Of a stretch of 64,000 nt of DNA, positions 1 to 8,924 are shown in pieces. Where the stretch lies: assembly GCF_000024025.1 (NCBI RefSeq), contig NC_013131.1, positions 9,094,229 to 9,158,228 on the forward strand, in the 5' to 3' direction. Source of the stretch: Catenulispora acidiphila DSM 44928 (lineage in GTDB: Bacteria > Actinomycetota > Actinomycetes > Streptomycetales > Catenulisporaceae). The stretch's first letter is position 1, and every line of letters starts with the position of its first letter. The position numbers were made by a program, and so were the translations under genes. The notes under the pieces were generated by a model. The model ran no database searches. It saw only the letters and a list, made by a program, of their open reading frames with translations, and was not told the DNA's origin.

Positions 1-2769
1 AGAGCACTGCCGGTAGCGAAGCATCCGACGGCGAACGATGGCGCGCAGTCAGGCGAGACCAACGGTCACCTCGATCTCGCACGGGCCAGCGCGCACGGCA
101 TCCCGCCGAGCCCTCAGCCGACATCCACGAAAAGCCAGACGCTCGATCCCAGCGCCGCGCTACCGTGCCCCGATCCCCGTCGCGCAGTTCCGAATCTCAA
201 TCCGAGCGATGCAGTTCCAAGTCCCGATCCCAGCGGGGCAGTGGCGAATCTCGATCCCAGCGGCAGGCTGCCAGGTCTCGATCCCAGCGCCACATTGGCG
301 GTTCTCGACCCCAGCGGCGGGCCGCCAAGTCCTGGTCCCAGCGCCGCATTACGGAGTCTCGATCCCAGCAGGGCATCGGCGAATCTCAATCCCAGCGGCA
401 CGCTGCCAAGTCCCGATCCCGGCGACGCTCTACCAAGTCTCGATACCAGCGGCGCCTTGCCGAGCGATGCGTCTTTGCCGCCCGATCCAGCCTCCGCACA
501 TGGGCCGGTCTTTAGCCCGACCGGCAGGCCGGCGACCTCCGAGCGGCCTCCCATCGCAGCACCCGATTCCCACATCGGGCACGATCGCAACAGGGCCAGC
601 ACGCACAGCACCTCGCCAAGCCCGCAGCCGACATCTGCGGCCGACCACTCGCTCGATCCCAACGGGGCGCTGGCGAGCGATGCGTGTCCGCCCGCCAATC
701 CAGCCTCCGCACGCGGTCCGGTCTTCGGCCTGATCGGCGAGCTGGCGACCTCCGAGCGGCCTCCCATCGCAACACCTGATTCCCACATCGAGCGTGATCG
801 CAACAGGGCCGACGCACACGGCACCTCACCGAGCCCGCAGCCGACATCTGCGGCCGACCACTCGCTCGATCCCAACGGGGCGCTGGCGAGCGATGCGTGT
901 CCGCCCGCCAACCCGGCCTCCACACACGGCCCGAACTTCAGCCCGACCCGCGAGCCGGCGGCCTCCAATCGGCGTCCCGCCACAGCGCCCGGGTCTCACA
1001 TCGAGCGTGATCGCAGCAGGGCCGACGCGCGCGGCACCTCGTCGAACCCGCAGCCGACATCTGCGGCCGACCACTCGCTCGATCCCAGCGGCGCCCTGCC
1101 GAGCGATGCTTGTCCGCCTGCCGACCCAGCCTCCACACCCGGTCCAATCTTCAGCCCGATCGGCGAGCCAGCGAACTCCGAGCGGCCTCCCGCCACAGCG
1201 CCCAGGTCTCACACCGAGCGTGATCGCAACCGGATCGGCACAAGCGGCACCTCGCCGGGCCCTCAGTCGGCATCCGCGACCAACCAGTTACTCGATCCCA
1301 ACACGGCGCTAGCGAGCGATGCGTCTCTGCCCGCCAGTCCAGCCTCCGCACTGGGTCCGGTCAGCCCGGTCGACGAGCTGGCGACCTCCGAGCGGCTTGC
1401 CATCGCAGCACCCGGGTCTCACATCGAGCGTGATCGCAGCAGGGACGGCACGCGCGGCATCTTGCCGAACGCTCAGCCAGCGTCCGCGACCGACCAGTTG
1501 CTCGATCCCAACGGGGCGATGCCGAGCGGTGCGTCTCCGCCTGCTGACCGAAACTCCGCGCACGGTCCGGTCTTCAGCCCGATCGGCGAGCCAGCAGCCT
1601 CCGAGCGGCCTCCCGCCACAGCGCCTCAGTCTCACGTCGAGCGTGATCGCAGCTGGGCCGACGCGCGTGGCATCTTGCCGAGTGCTCAGTCGGCCGCGAC
1701 CAGCCGGTCGTTCGATCACAGCGATCCAGTGCCGCGCGATGCGCCATTGCCGTCCGATTTAGCCTCCGCATCTGGCCCGGAGTTCCAGCTCAGCAGCGAG
1801 TTGGCGACTTTTGGGCGGCGTCGCACTGCAGCGTTCGATTCCCATGTTGGGCTAGGTGAAAGCGGGGGCGGCGCGCGCGGGGTGTTGCCGAGCGGTCAGG
1901 CGGCGTCCGTGGGCGGCCGGTTGCTCGATGCGCGTGGCGCGTTGCCGAGTGATGCGGCTGGGGTCGTCGACAGAGCCTCCGTGCTCGGTCCGGTGTTCAA
2001 TTTGATCGGCGAGCGCGTGGCCTTTGAGCGGCCTCGCGTCACGACTTCGGCCGATTCACATGTCGAGGTGGGTGTTCGGGGGAAGGCTCGTAGCGTCCCG
2101 AAGCCTGCGCCGAGTCCGGTCGTGCCGCAGAGTGAGGTGCGGCAGCCGGGTCGGGTGCTGGCTTTCGCTTCGGTGGTGGCTGTTGTTGTCGGGTCGGGGT
2201 TTCTTGTACGGGCGCTGATGCTCACTGATCCGGTGCCGCCGCCGTTGCCGCCTGCATGGGCGGGGCGGGTTGTGGGGGCGGTTGGGCATCGGGCTGGGCC
2301 GCTGGGGTATGCGCGGCCGGTGCGCGTCAGCGTTGCTCGGGTTGGGATTCATGCTGATGTGCTTGCGCTTGGTTTGACTCAGGAGGGCGGTGTTGGGGTG
2401 CCGCCCGCCAAGGAGCCTTTGAAGGCCGCTTGGTATGACCGGGGGCCGGCGCCGGGGGAAGCTGGACCTGCGGTCATTACGGGGCATGTTGATTCGCGGT
2501 TCGCGCCGGGGAATCGTGCCGCGTTTTATGAGTTGGGGGCGGTTCGGCCTGGCGATGCTGTCGATGTGGTGCGCGCTGACCATCGGGTCGCGGTGTTCCG
2601 TGTCGACTCGGTCGCGTTGGTGCCGAAGGCCGGCTTTCCGACGCGGCAGGTCTACGGGCCGACGGGGTACGCCGCGCTGCGGCTCATCACCTGCGGTGGC
2701 CACTACGACCGGCGGACCGGGTACGCCGACAACGTCATCGTCTACGCGCATCTCGTCGGGTCCCGCTGA
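1..2769 (+). CDS. Class F sortase with very long repeat-built N-terminus (5' partial)
   Basis: The frame is open from the first base and already repetitive there, so the true start lies upstream; 922 residues are visible. Visible residues 48-155 are twelve 9-residue units of the LDPSGALPS type. Residues 156 to about 697 are eight 70-71-residue Pro/Ser/Ala/Asp-rich units. A single hydrophobic segment follows at about 719-740 and the sortase domain fills 755-922. The catalytic set is visible: His829 in TGHVDS, Cys898 in LRLITCGG and Arg904 or 905 in the following DRRTGY. LITCGG with a later DNVIVYAH matches actinobacterial class F sortases, cysteine transpeptidases acting outside the membrane. 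With one membrane segment before the domain, the repeat region should be cytoplasmic, which is unusual because ordinary members have a short N-terminus. The sortase call is solid; the role of the repeats is unknown. No LPxTG substrate gene was seen nearby. Confidence 0.85.
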   Translation, partial: RALPVAKHPTANDGAQSGETNGHLDLARASAHGIPPSPQPTSTKSQTLDPSAALPCPDPRRAVPNLNPSDAVPSPDPSGAVANLDPSGRLPGLDPSATLAVLDPSGGPPSPGPSAALRSLDPSRASANLNPSGTLPSPDPGDALPSLDTSGALPSDASLPPDPASAHGPVFSPTGRPATSERPPIAAPDSHIGHDRNRASTHSTSPSPQPTSAADHSLDPNGALASDACPPANPASARGPVFGLIGELATSERPPIATPDSHIERDRNRADAHGTSPSPQPTSAADHSLDPNGALASDACPPANPASTHGPNFSPTREPAASNRRPATAPGSHIERDRSRADARGTSSNPQPTSAADHSLDPSGALPSDACPPADPASTPGPIFSPIGEPANSERPPATAPRSHTERDRNRIGTSGTSPGPQSASATNQLLDPNTALASDASLPASPASALGPVSPVDELATSERLAIAAPGSHIERDRSRDGTRGILPNAQPASATDQLLDPNGAMPSGASPPADRNSAHGPVFSPIGEPAASERPPATAPQSHVERDRSWADARGILPSAQSAATSRSFDHSDPVPRDAPLPSDLASASGPEFQLSSELATFGRRRTAAFDSHVGLGESGGGARGVLPSGQAASVGGRLLDARGALPSDAAGVVDRASVLGPVFNLIGERVAFERPRVTTSADSHVEVGVRGKARSVPKPAPSPVVPQSEVRQPGRVLAFASVVAVVVGSGFLVRALMLTDPVPPPLPPAWAGRVVGAVGHRAGPLGYARPVRVSVARVGIHADVLALGLTQEGGVGVPPAKEPLKAAWYDRGPAPGEAGPAVITGHVDSRFAPGNRAAFYELGAVRPGDAVDVVRADHRVAVFRVDSVALVPKAGFPTRQVYGPTGYAALRLITCGGHYDRRTGYADNVIVYAHLVGSR
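142..465 (+). repeat. Twelve tandem 27-bp coding repeats
   Basis: Twelve in-frame 27-bp units encode variants of LDPSGALPS with recurring ctcgatcccagcggc cores. The phase is kept exactly over 324 bp, so the array expands and contracts without shifting the sortase frame. Confidence 0.85.
466..2090 (+). repeat. Eight tandem 213-bp (71-residue) coding repeats
   Basis: Units recur every 213 bp; for example the cccgcagccgacatctgcgg block appears at 621, 834 and 1047. Each unit holds SERPP, SHIERDR and LDPNGAL landmarks. The first units are nearly identical, units five and six are 70 residues, and the last two are strongly diverged. A further partial unit lies before position 142, so the array may continue upstream of the window. 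Confidence 0.85.
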
Positions 2770-2907
2770 GTCGGGGTCGCGGCGGTGCTCGGGCGGTGGG
2801 AGGGGTAGCAGCGGCGGGAGCGAGCGGTTTTCTGTCCCAACATGCGGCGTGCGGCGGCCCGGCATAGCGTCGTGCTCATCGATCTTGTCGCCCAGGAAGG
2901 GACCGAC

Positions 2908-4425
2908 ATGGCATCGCCGTCGGAGAGCGCGACGACCCCGTCCGAGGCCGCGAAGAGTGCCGCCGAGGACGCCACGTACGGACCGCGGGTCGCCCATGAA
3001 TGGATGATCCTCGGTGTCGTGAGCCTCGCGCAGCTGATGGTGGTGCTGGACGCGACCGTGGTGACCATCGCGCTGCCCTCCGCGCAGCAGGATCTGGGGT
3101 TCACCAATGCCTCGCGGCAGTGGATCGTCACCGCGTATGCGCTGGCGTTCGGCTCGCTGTTGCTGGTCGGGGGGCGGTTCGCGGACCTGTTCGGGCGGCG
3201 GAACGCGCTGATCGGCGGGTTGGTCGGGTTCGGGGTAGCCTCGGCGCTGGCCGGGATCGCGCCCAACGTGGGCATCCTGATCGGCGGTCGTGCGCTGCAG
3301 GGCCTGTTCGGCGCGTTGCTGGCGCCGGCGGCGCTGAGTGCCTTGACCACCACCTTCACCCGACCGGCGGAGCGGAACCGGGCGTTCGCCGTGTACGGCG
3401 CGGTAGCCGGCGCGGGCGGCGCGATCGGGCTGTTGCTCGGCGGGCTGCTGACCGAGTATCTGAACTGGCGCTGGACGCTGTTCGTCAACCTGGTCATCGC
3501 CGGGGTCGCGCTGCTCGGCGCACTGGCCTATGTCCCGAACCACCGGCCCGAGGGCCGTCCGACGCTGGACCTGCCTGGCACTGCCTACGCCTGTTCCGGA
3601 TTGTTCCTGCTGGTCTTCGGCTTCTCGCGAGCTGAAGCGAAGGGCTGGAGCTCGCCGCAGTCCTGGGTCAGCCTGATCGTCGGCTGCGTCCTGCTCGTCC
3701 TCTTCGCCCGGTGGCAGCGCCGCGCTCCGCACCCGCTGTTGCCGCTGCGGGTGGTGGCGGAGCGCAACCGGGGCTCGTCCTACCTGGGAATGTTCATCAC
3801 CGGCGCCGGGATCTTCGGCGTCTTCCTGTTCCTGACGTACTACATGCAGCAGATCCTCGGCTATTCGCCGGTCAAGACCGGTCTGGCCTTCCTGCCGATG
3901 GTCGGCGCGCTGATGGTGTCCGCGCAGATCGCGACGATCACCCTGCTGCCCAGAGTGGGTCCCCGGCCGGTGGTTCCGCTGGGCATGCTGTTCGGCGGGG
4001 TCGGCATGTTGTGGCTGACCCGGCTCGAGCTGACCAGCAGCTACGCCCCGCACATCCTGCCGCCGCTGCTGGTCCTCGGTTTCGGGATGGGGTTGATCTT
4101 CGCCCCGGCGATGGCCATGGCCACCTACGGGGTACGCGCCGACGACGCGGGCGTCGCCTCGGCGATGGTCAACACCTGTCAGCAGGTCGGCGGCTCCATA
4201 GGCGTGGCACTGCTTTCCACGTTGGCCGCCAGCGCGGCGACGAACTATGCCAAGGGCAAGACCGCCTCGTCGCTGGTGACCGCACAGGCCAACCTGCACA
4301 GCTACGCCACGGCCTACCGCTGGTCCGCCGCGTTCTTCTTCGTCGGCATGGTCATCTGCTTCCTGCTCTATCGCTGGGGCGCGCCGAAGGGCGATCCAGA
4401 AGCGCAGGGCCCAGTCCCGATGTAG
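2908..4425 (+). CDS. MFS drug efflux transporter, DHA2 (EmrB/QacA) type
   Basis: A 505-residue, 14-helix major facilitator that should export hydrophobic drugs or metabolites by proton antiport. Family signs are an N-terminal cytoplasmic tail, the QLMVVLDATVVTIALPSAQ first helix and the motif-A loop GGRFADLFGRRNALIGG near residues 90-106. The start at ATG 2908 is preferred to an in-frame ATG at 2842 because AGGAAGG lies 7 bases upstream and the extra 22 residues look unlike the family. It stands alone, 138 bp after the sortase gene and convergent with the ABC permease gene. No regulator is adjacent and the substrate cannot be predicted. Confidence 0.88.
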   Translation: MASPSESATTPSEAAKSAAEDATYGPRVAHEWMILGVVSLAQLMVVLDATVVTIALPSAQQDLGFTNASRQWIVTAYALAFGSLLLVGGRFADLFGRRNALIGGLVGFGVASALAGIAPNVGILIGGRALQGLFGALLAPAALSALTTTFTRPAERNRAFAVYGAVAGAGGAIGLLLGGLLTEYLNWRWTLFVNLVIAGVALLGALAYVPNHRPEGRPTLDLPGTAYACSGLFLLVFGFSRAEAKGWSSPQSWVSLIVGCVLLVLFARWQRRAPHPLLPLRVVAERNRGSSYLGMFITGAGIFGVFLFLTYYMQQILGYSPVKTGLAFLPMVGALMVSAQIATITLLPRVGPRPVVPLGMLFGGVGMLWLTRLELTSSYAPHILPPLLVLGFGMGLIFAPAMAMATYGVRADDAGVASAMVNTCQQVGGSIGVALLSTLAASAATNYAKGKTASSLVTAQANLHSYATAYRWSAAFFFVGMVICFLLYRWGAPKGDPEAQGPVPM

Positions 4426-4441
4426 TGACATACCAATACCC

Positions 4442-5191
4442 TCAATTCGTGTCTCGCCGAGTGACGACCAGCAACGGAACCGCAACCGAGATCGCCAGAT
4501 ACACCAAGCACATGCCCCACGCCGCCCCAGCGCCGAGCACGTAGTCCGACGCCACCCGCGGCGTGCTCCGCGCCGGTGTCGCCATCGCCTCGCCGACCTT
4601 GGTGAACGTCAACCGCACCGCGTCGGCCCGCACCCCGTCCGGCAGCAGACTCGGGATCACCCCCATCGCCACGAAGACGATCCCGAAGAACGTCGATACG
4701 GCAGCCGTCGTCCGCCGCAGGAGCACCCCGACGCAGAACCCGAACTCGCCGACGAACGCCATATAGAACCCGCACCCCAGCACCGAGATGGCCATGTCGT
4801 GGTCGGCGATCGAGAAGTGCGCACCGCGCCGCGCCAACAGAATCTGCGCCGTGAAGAACGCCGCGAACGCCAGCAGTTCCCCGACGACCACCATCACAGC
4901 GAACAGCAACCCGGCCTTCGCGGCGATCACCACGCGCCGCCGTGGCACCGTCGCGAACGTCGTCCGGATCAGCCCGGTGCTGAACTCCGACGACACCACC
5001 AGCACTCCGAGCACACCGAACGCCAGCTGCCCGAACACCGCCCCCTGCAACGCGTCCGTCGGCTCGACGTCCGCGACCTTGGCGACCAGCGCATACGTGG
5101 CCGCGAGCCCGATCGTTCCGGCAGCCGCCACATAGAGCGCGAACCATGTGGAGCGAACACTCCACAGCTTGATCCACTCGGACGTGATCAC
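4442..5191 (-). CDS. ABC-2 type transporter permease
   Basis: A 249-residue membrane protein with about six hydrophobic segments and the SSEFSTGLIRTTFATVPRR loop after the second segment, typical of actinobacterial ABC-2 exporter permeases. Its start overlaps the stop of the upstream ATPase gene by 4 bp, so the two are translationally coupled and should form one exporter. The substrate is unknown. Exporters of this kind beside a NarL-type two-component system are often linked to antibiotic or cell-envelope stress; that link is inferred here. Confidence 0.85.
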   Translation of the reverse strand: MITSEWIKLWSVRSTWFALYVAAAGTIGLAATYALVAKVADVEPTDALQGAVFGQLAFGVLGVLVVSSEFSTGLIRTTFATVPRRRVVIAAKAGLLFAVMVVVGELLAFAAFFTAQILLARRGAHFSIADHDMAISVLGCGFYMAFVGEFGFCVGVLLRRTTAAVSTFFGIVFVAMGVIPSLLPDGVRADAVRLTFTKVGEAMATPARSTPRVASDYVLGAGAAWGMCLVYLAISVAVPLLVVTRRDTN

Positions 5192-6096
5192 GCCCCCACC
5201 CCCCGATACTCGACTGCCGCATCAGTGAGCTGCAGATACGCGTCCTCCAACGACGTCGCTCGCCGCACCACGTCGAGCACCAGCACTCCGGCCTGGTAAG
5301 CCAGCCGCGCCACGGCGTCCCCGGCCATCCCGACCACTCGCAGGGTGTCCGGACCTTCCGGCGCCACCTGAGCCCCGGCGGCGGCCAGCACTGTGATCAG
5401 CCGACCGGGATCATCGGTGCGCACGCTCAGAAATCCGCCGCCGTACCGCTCGATCAACTCGCGCGCCGGGAGGTCGGCGATCAGCCGCCCGCGGCCAATG
5501 ACCACCAGGTGGTCGGCGGTGCTCTCCATCTCGCTCATCAGGTGGCTGGAGACGAACACCGTGCGCCCCTCGGCCGCCAGCCCTTTCATCAGGTCTCTGA
5601 TCCACCGGATGCCTTCCGGATCCAGGCCGTTGACCGGTTCGTCGAACATCAGGATCCCGGGATCGCCGAGCAGGGCGGTCGCGATCCCCAGCCGCTGCCG
5701 CATGCCGAGGCTGTAGCCGCCGACCCGGTCCTGGGACACGTCGGTCAGCCCGACGCGGGCCAGCACCTCGTCCACCCGCCGCTCCGAAAGCTTCCCCGCC
5801 GCGGCCACCGCGCGCAGATGCTGCCGCGCACTGCGGCCGGGGTGCACTCCCCCGGTGTCGAGCAGCATGCCGACGTGGGTCAGCGGACGCTCCAGCGCGG
5901 CGTAGGGCCGGCCGTCGACCAGGACGCGGCCGGCGGTCGGGAGATCCAGGCCGAGGACCGCGCGCATCGTCGTGGACTTCCCGGCGCCGTTCGGTCCCAG
6001 AAAGCCCGTCACCCGCCCCGGACGCACGCTGAACGTCAGGTCGCGCACGGCGTACCTGGCGCCGTAGCGCTTGGTCAGGTTCTCGATCTCGATCAT
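5188..6096 (-). CDS. ABC transporter ATP-binding protein
   Basis: A 302-residue ATPase of the drug-export (DrrA/CcmA-like) group. It shows Walker A GPNGAGKST (residues 34-42), the signature GGYSLGMRQRL, Walker B ILMFDEP with GLDPEG following, and the switch His in VSSHLMSEME. The roughly 80 residues after the nucleotide-binding domain match the usual C-terminal extension of this group. It leads a two-gene operon with the permease and is transcribed divergently from the histidine kinase gene, with about 130 bp of shared upstream DNA. Confidence 0.9.
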   Translation of the reverse strand: MIEIENLTKRYGARYAVRDLTFSVRPGRVTGFLGPNGAGKSTTMRAVLGLDLPTAGRVLVDGRPYAALERPLTHVGMLLDTGGVHPGRSARQHLRAVAAAGKLSERRVDEVLARVGLTDVSQDRVGGYSLGMRQRLGIATALLGDPGILMFDEPVNGLDPEGIRWIRDLMKGLAAEGRTVFVSSHLMSEMESTADHLVVIGRGRLIADLPARELIERYGGGFLSVRTDDPGRLITVLAAAGAQVAPEGPDTLRVVGMAGDAVARLAYQAGVLVLDVVRRATSLEDAYLQLTDAAVEYRGVGA

Positions 6097-6224
6097 GTGT
6101 CAAGGTTCGCGGACACCCGGAGCGAGGGCATCGGAGCAGGGGGTGATCTTCCGGCCTCCTACCCAGGTATGGTTTCCGCCCGACTGCGTTGATCACTGCG
6201 CATCCGCAGGCTTACCGTCGGTTC

Positions 6225-7433
6225 ATGGCCGACATCGCGGCGTACCCCGTCCCGCACGCCACGCGGATGCGCCCCTGGCACTGGCTGACGCTGGACGCCG
6301 TGGCGGCGCTGCTGTTCGTGCTGCCGTTCGGGTCGAGGGAGGTGCGCAGCCCGCCCTATCAGAACCCGTGGCTGTCGCTGCTGATCCTCGGCGCCTCAAT
6401 GGTCTTCCTGGCCCGCCGCCGCTACCCGATGACCGTGTGCCTGCTGCTCACCGCGGCGACCGTCACGCTGGGCGCGTCCCCGCCGCCCTACGACTCCTAC
6501 GGGCCGTTCGCGATGATGTTCGTGCTCTACACCGTCGCGGCCACCAGCTCCGGCCGCCTCGCCACGCTGGCTTCCGCGGTCGTCTTCGGGGCGGCGCTGG
6601 TGATCTTGGCCGACATGCACTACCCGGTCTCGGTCCTGGCGCTCAGCGGGATCACCATCGGCATCGTGCCGTCCCTGATCGGCTCCCTCGTCCGGCAAGA
6701 ACGGCTGTACCGGGCGGAGACGGCCGCCGCGAACGCCCGCGAGATCGAGGCCGAGGTCACTTCCAGGATGGCCGAGGAGCGGCTGCGCATCGCCCGCGAA
6801 CTGCACGACGTGGTGGCGCACGCCCTCAGCCTGATCACCGTGCAGGCCGGGGTCGCCGTGTTCCGCCGGCACGAGGCCGAGCAGATGCGCGCCACGTTGA
6901 CCGCGATCGAGGAGACCGGCCGCAGCGCGATGGTCGACATGCGCCAGCTGCTCGGTGTCCTGCGCAGCGACCCGGCCACCGGCTCCGATGCCGATGCCGA
7001 CAGCGCCACCGATTCCGACACGCCGCCCTCACCAGACCGGGCACCGATCCCGGACCTGCCCGACCTCGGCACCCTCGTCTCCCAGGCCGCGCGAGCCGGG
7101 CTGCGCATCACCCTCCGGGAGGAGGGCGAGCGCCGGGCCGTCCCGGCAGCGGTCGGCCTGGCGGTCTACCGCATCGTGCAGGAATCGCTCACCAACATCC
7201 TGCGTCACGCCCGCACCACCTCCGCCTCGGTCCTGGTGCGCTTCGAGCCCGACCAGGTAGCGGTGACGGTCGCCAATCCCCCGCCTCCGGACGCCCTTCC
7301 GCCCGCCCCCGCCGGTCCGCCCGGCCACGGCCTGCGCGGCATGGCCGAGCGCGCCGCGCTGTTCGGCGGCACGTTCTCCGCCGGACCCGCGCCCGACGGC
7401 GGATTCACCGTGGCGGCAAGGTTCCCGGCATGA
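6225..7433 (+). CDS. Sensor histidine kinase (HisKA_3/DesK-NarX type)
   Basis: Membrane-bound sensor kinase with about five hydrophobic N-terminal segments and almost no extracellular domain. The dimerisation segment RIARELHDVVAHALSLI carries the phospho-accepting His, followed by an HATPase domain with N-box QESLTNILRHAR and the GHGLRGMAERAALFGG glycine box. The region between them contains an Asp/Ala/Ser-rich stretch near 6970-7040. ATG 6225 is chosen (about 402 residues); a TTG at 6189 is in frame and neither has a strong ribosome-binding site. Its stop overlaps the response regulator start (ATGA). Divergence from the ABC exporter suggests it controls that exporter; the signal is unknown. 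Confidence 0.88.
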   Translation: MADIAAYPVPHATRMRPWHWLTLDAVAALLFVLPFGSREVRSPPYQNPWLSLLILGASMVFLARRRYPMTVCLLLTAATVTLGASPPPYDSYGPFAMMFVLYTVAATSSGRLATLASAVVFGAALVILADMHYPVSVLALSGITIGIVPSLIGSLVRQERLYRAETAAANAREIEAEVTSRMAEERLRIARELHDVVAHALSLITVQAGVAVFRRHEAEQMRATLTAIEETGRSAMVDMRQLLGVLRSDPATGSDADADSATDSDTPPSPDRAPIPDLPDLGTLVSQAARAGLRITLREEGERRAVPAAVGLAVYRIVQESLTNILRHARTTSASVLVRFEPDQVAVTVANPPPPDALPPAPAGPPGHGLRGMAERAALFGGTFSAGPAPDGGFTVAARFPA

Positions 7434-8125
7434 GCCGCATCCTGATCGCCGACGACCAAGCACTGCTGCGCGCCTCGCTGCGGTCGCTGGTCAACGGCTA
7501 CGACGACTGCCAGGTCGTCGGCGAGGCGGCGAACGGCGCGCAGGCCGTGCACATGGCCGCCGGCCTGCGCCCCGACCTGGTGCTGATGGACGTCCGGATG
7601 CCGGTGCTGGACGGCATCGAGGCCACCCGCCGGATCACCGCCGCCGACCCCGGCGTCCGGGTCCTGATCCTGACCACCTTCGACCTCGACGAATACGTCT
7701 ACGAGGGCTTGCTCGCCGGCGCCAGCGGCTTCCTGCTCAAGGACTCGCCACCCGCCGACCTGGTCACGGCGATCGAGGTGATCCGCAGCGGCGAAGCGCT
7801 ACTGACCCCGGCCGCGACCCGCAGGCTGATCACGGAGTTCGTCCGGAGCCGCAGGACGCCGAACCGCGCGACAGCGACCGCAGCCACGACAGCGAACGCC
7901 ATCGCGCCGCCCGACCCCGCCCTCGACGGCCTGACCGCCCGCGAACGCGAGGTCCTGACCCTCGTCGCCCGCGGTAAGTCGAACACCGAGATCAGCACCG
8001 AACTCTTCGTTTCGATGTCGACGGTCAAGACGCACATGTCGGCGCTACTGGCGAAACTCGGCGCGCGAGATCGGGCCCAACTGGTCATCCGCGCCTATGA
8101 AGGTGGCCTGGTGCGAGCAGGATGA
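7430..8125 (+). CDS. NarL/FixJ family response regulator
   Basis: A 231-residue DNA-binding regulator. The receiver domain has the acidic pair DD near residues 8-9, phospho-acceptor Asp54 in VLMDVRMP, the Thr of LILTTFD and Lys of FLLKDSPP. After an Ala/Thr-rich linker of about 30 residues comes a LuxR-type helix-turn-helix (LTAREREVLTLVARGKSNTE onward). It is coupled by a 4-bp overlap to the kinase, making a cognate pair; the target is most simply the divergent ABC exporter operon. Confidence 0.92.
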   Translation: MSRILIADDQALLRASLRSLVNGYDDCQVVGEAANGAQAVHMAAGLRPDLVLMDVRMPVLDGIEATRRITAADPGVRVLILTTFDLDEYVYEGLLAGASGFLLKDSPPADLVTAIEVIRSGEALLTPAATRRLITEFVRSRRTPNRATATAATTANAIAPPDPALDGLTAREREVLTLVARGKSNTEISTELFVSMSTVKTHMSALLAKLGARDRAQLVIRAYEGGLVRAG

Positions 8126-8145
8126 GCCACCCGCCCCTGAAGCGC

Positions 8146-8883
8146 TCAGTTCCCGCCGGCCACCCGAAGTACCGCGCCGGTGGTGAAACTCGCCTCGTCG
8201 CTGAGCAGCCACGCGATGGCGGCGGCGATCTCCTCGGGCTCGGCGGGTCGGCCCAGCGCCGTCAGCGCGCCGCGCTTCTCCGCGCGATCCGGATCCCCCA
8301 TGTCGGCGTGGATCCGGGTCCGCGTGATGCCGACCTGCACCGAGTTCACACGGATTCCCTCCCGCCCCAACTCCTGGGCCAGCCCGACGGTGAACGAGTC
8401 GACCGCGGCCTTGGCGGCGGCGTAGTGGACGTACTCGTTCGGCGCGCCGCGGGTCGCCGCGCCGGAGGAGACGTTGACGATCGCGCCACCTCCGCGGCTG
8501 CTCAGCTCCTTGGCCGCCCGTCGGCAGCAGAGCAGGTAGCCGACCACGTTCACGTCCACGACCCGGCGGATGTCCGCCACGTCGGCGTCGACGAGCCGGG
8601 TCAGCGGACCGGTCAGCCCGGCGTTGTTCACCAGACCCGTGAGCCCGCCGAGTTCGCCGATCGCGGTGTCGAAGAGCCGGTCGACGTCCGCCTCGTCGGT
8701 GGTGTCCATCTTGACCGCCACGCAGCGGCGCCCGAGGTCGCGGACCTCCGCGGCGGTCTCCTCGGCAGCGGCGTCGTCGCTGAGGTAGCTGAAGGCGATG
8801 TCATGGCCGTCGCGGGCCAGGCGCAGCGCGGTGGCGCGGCCGATCCCGCGGCCGCCTCCGGTGATGATGCTGACGCGTTCCAT
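8146..8883 (-). CDS. SDR family NAD(P)-dependent oxidoreductase
   Basis: A 245-residue classical short-chain dehydrogenase. The Rossmann motif TGGGRGIG is near residue 8 and NNAG follows beta-4. The catalytic Ser is in NVSSGAA and the YAAAK pair follows. The C-terminal FTTGAVLRVAGG is also typical. The sequence resembles FabG-like reductases; no cofactor or substrate preference can be read. It is monocistronic, convergent with the response regulator gene and divergent from the PAP2 gene. Confidence 0.88.
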   Translation of the reverse strand: MERVSIITGGGRGIGRATALRLARDGHDIAFSYLSDDAAAEETAAEVRDLGRRCVAVKMDTTDEADVDRLFDTAIGELGGLTGLVNNAGLTGPLTRLVDADVADIRRVVDVNVVGYLLCCRRAAKELSSRGGGAIVNVSSGAATRGAPNEYVHYAAAKAAVDSFTVGLAQELGREGIRVNSVQVGITRTRIHADMGDPDRAEKRGALTALGRPAEPEEIAAAIAWLLSDEASFTTGAVLRVAGGN

Positions 8884-8924
8884 ACCGGCACGCTAGCCGG
8901 TCCCGTGTGCGAGAGTTGGTCTTG

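Noticed and set aside
142-2090. CRISPR-like repeat array
   Set aside because: Repeats are contiguous, in frame and multiples of three (27 and 213 bp), without unique spacers or cas genes; they are coding repeats.
2056-4485. About 809-codon minus-strand frame opposite the sortase and exporter genes
   Set aside because: Gln/Arg/His-rich shadow peptide; the opposite strand encodes a 14-helix transporter and a sortase.
6071-8125. Single fused kinase-regulator protein read in one long frame
   Set aside because: The response regulator frame happens to be open far upstream, but the kinase is in another frame and ends with an ATGA overlap at 7430-7433; they are two proteins.
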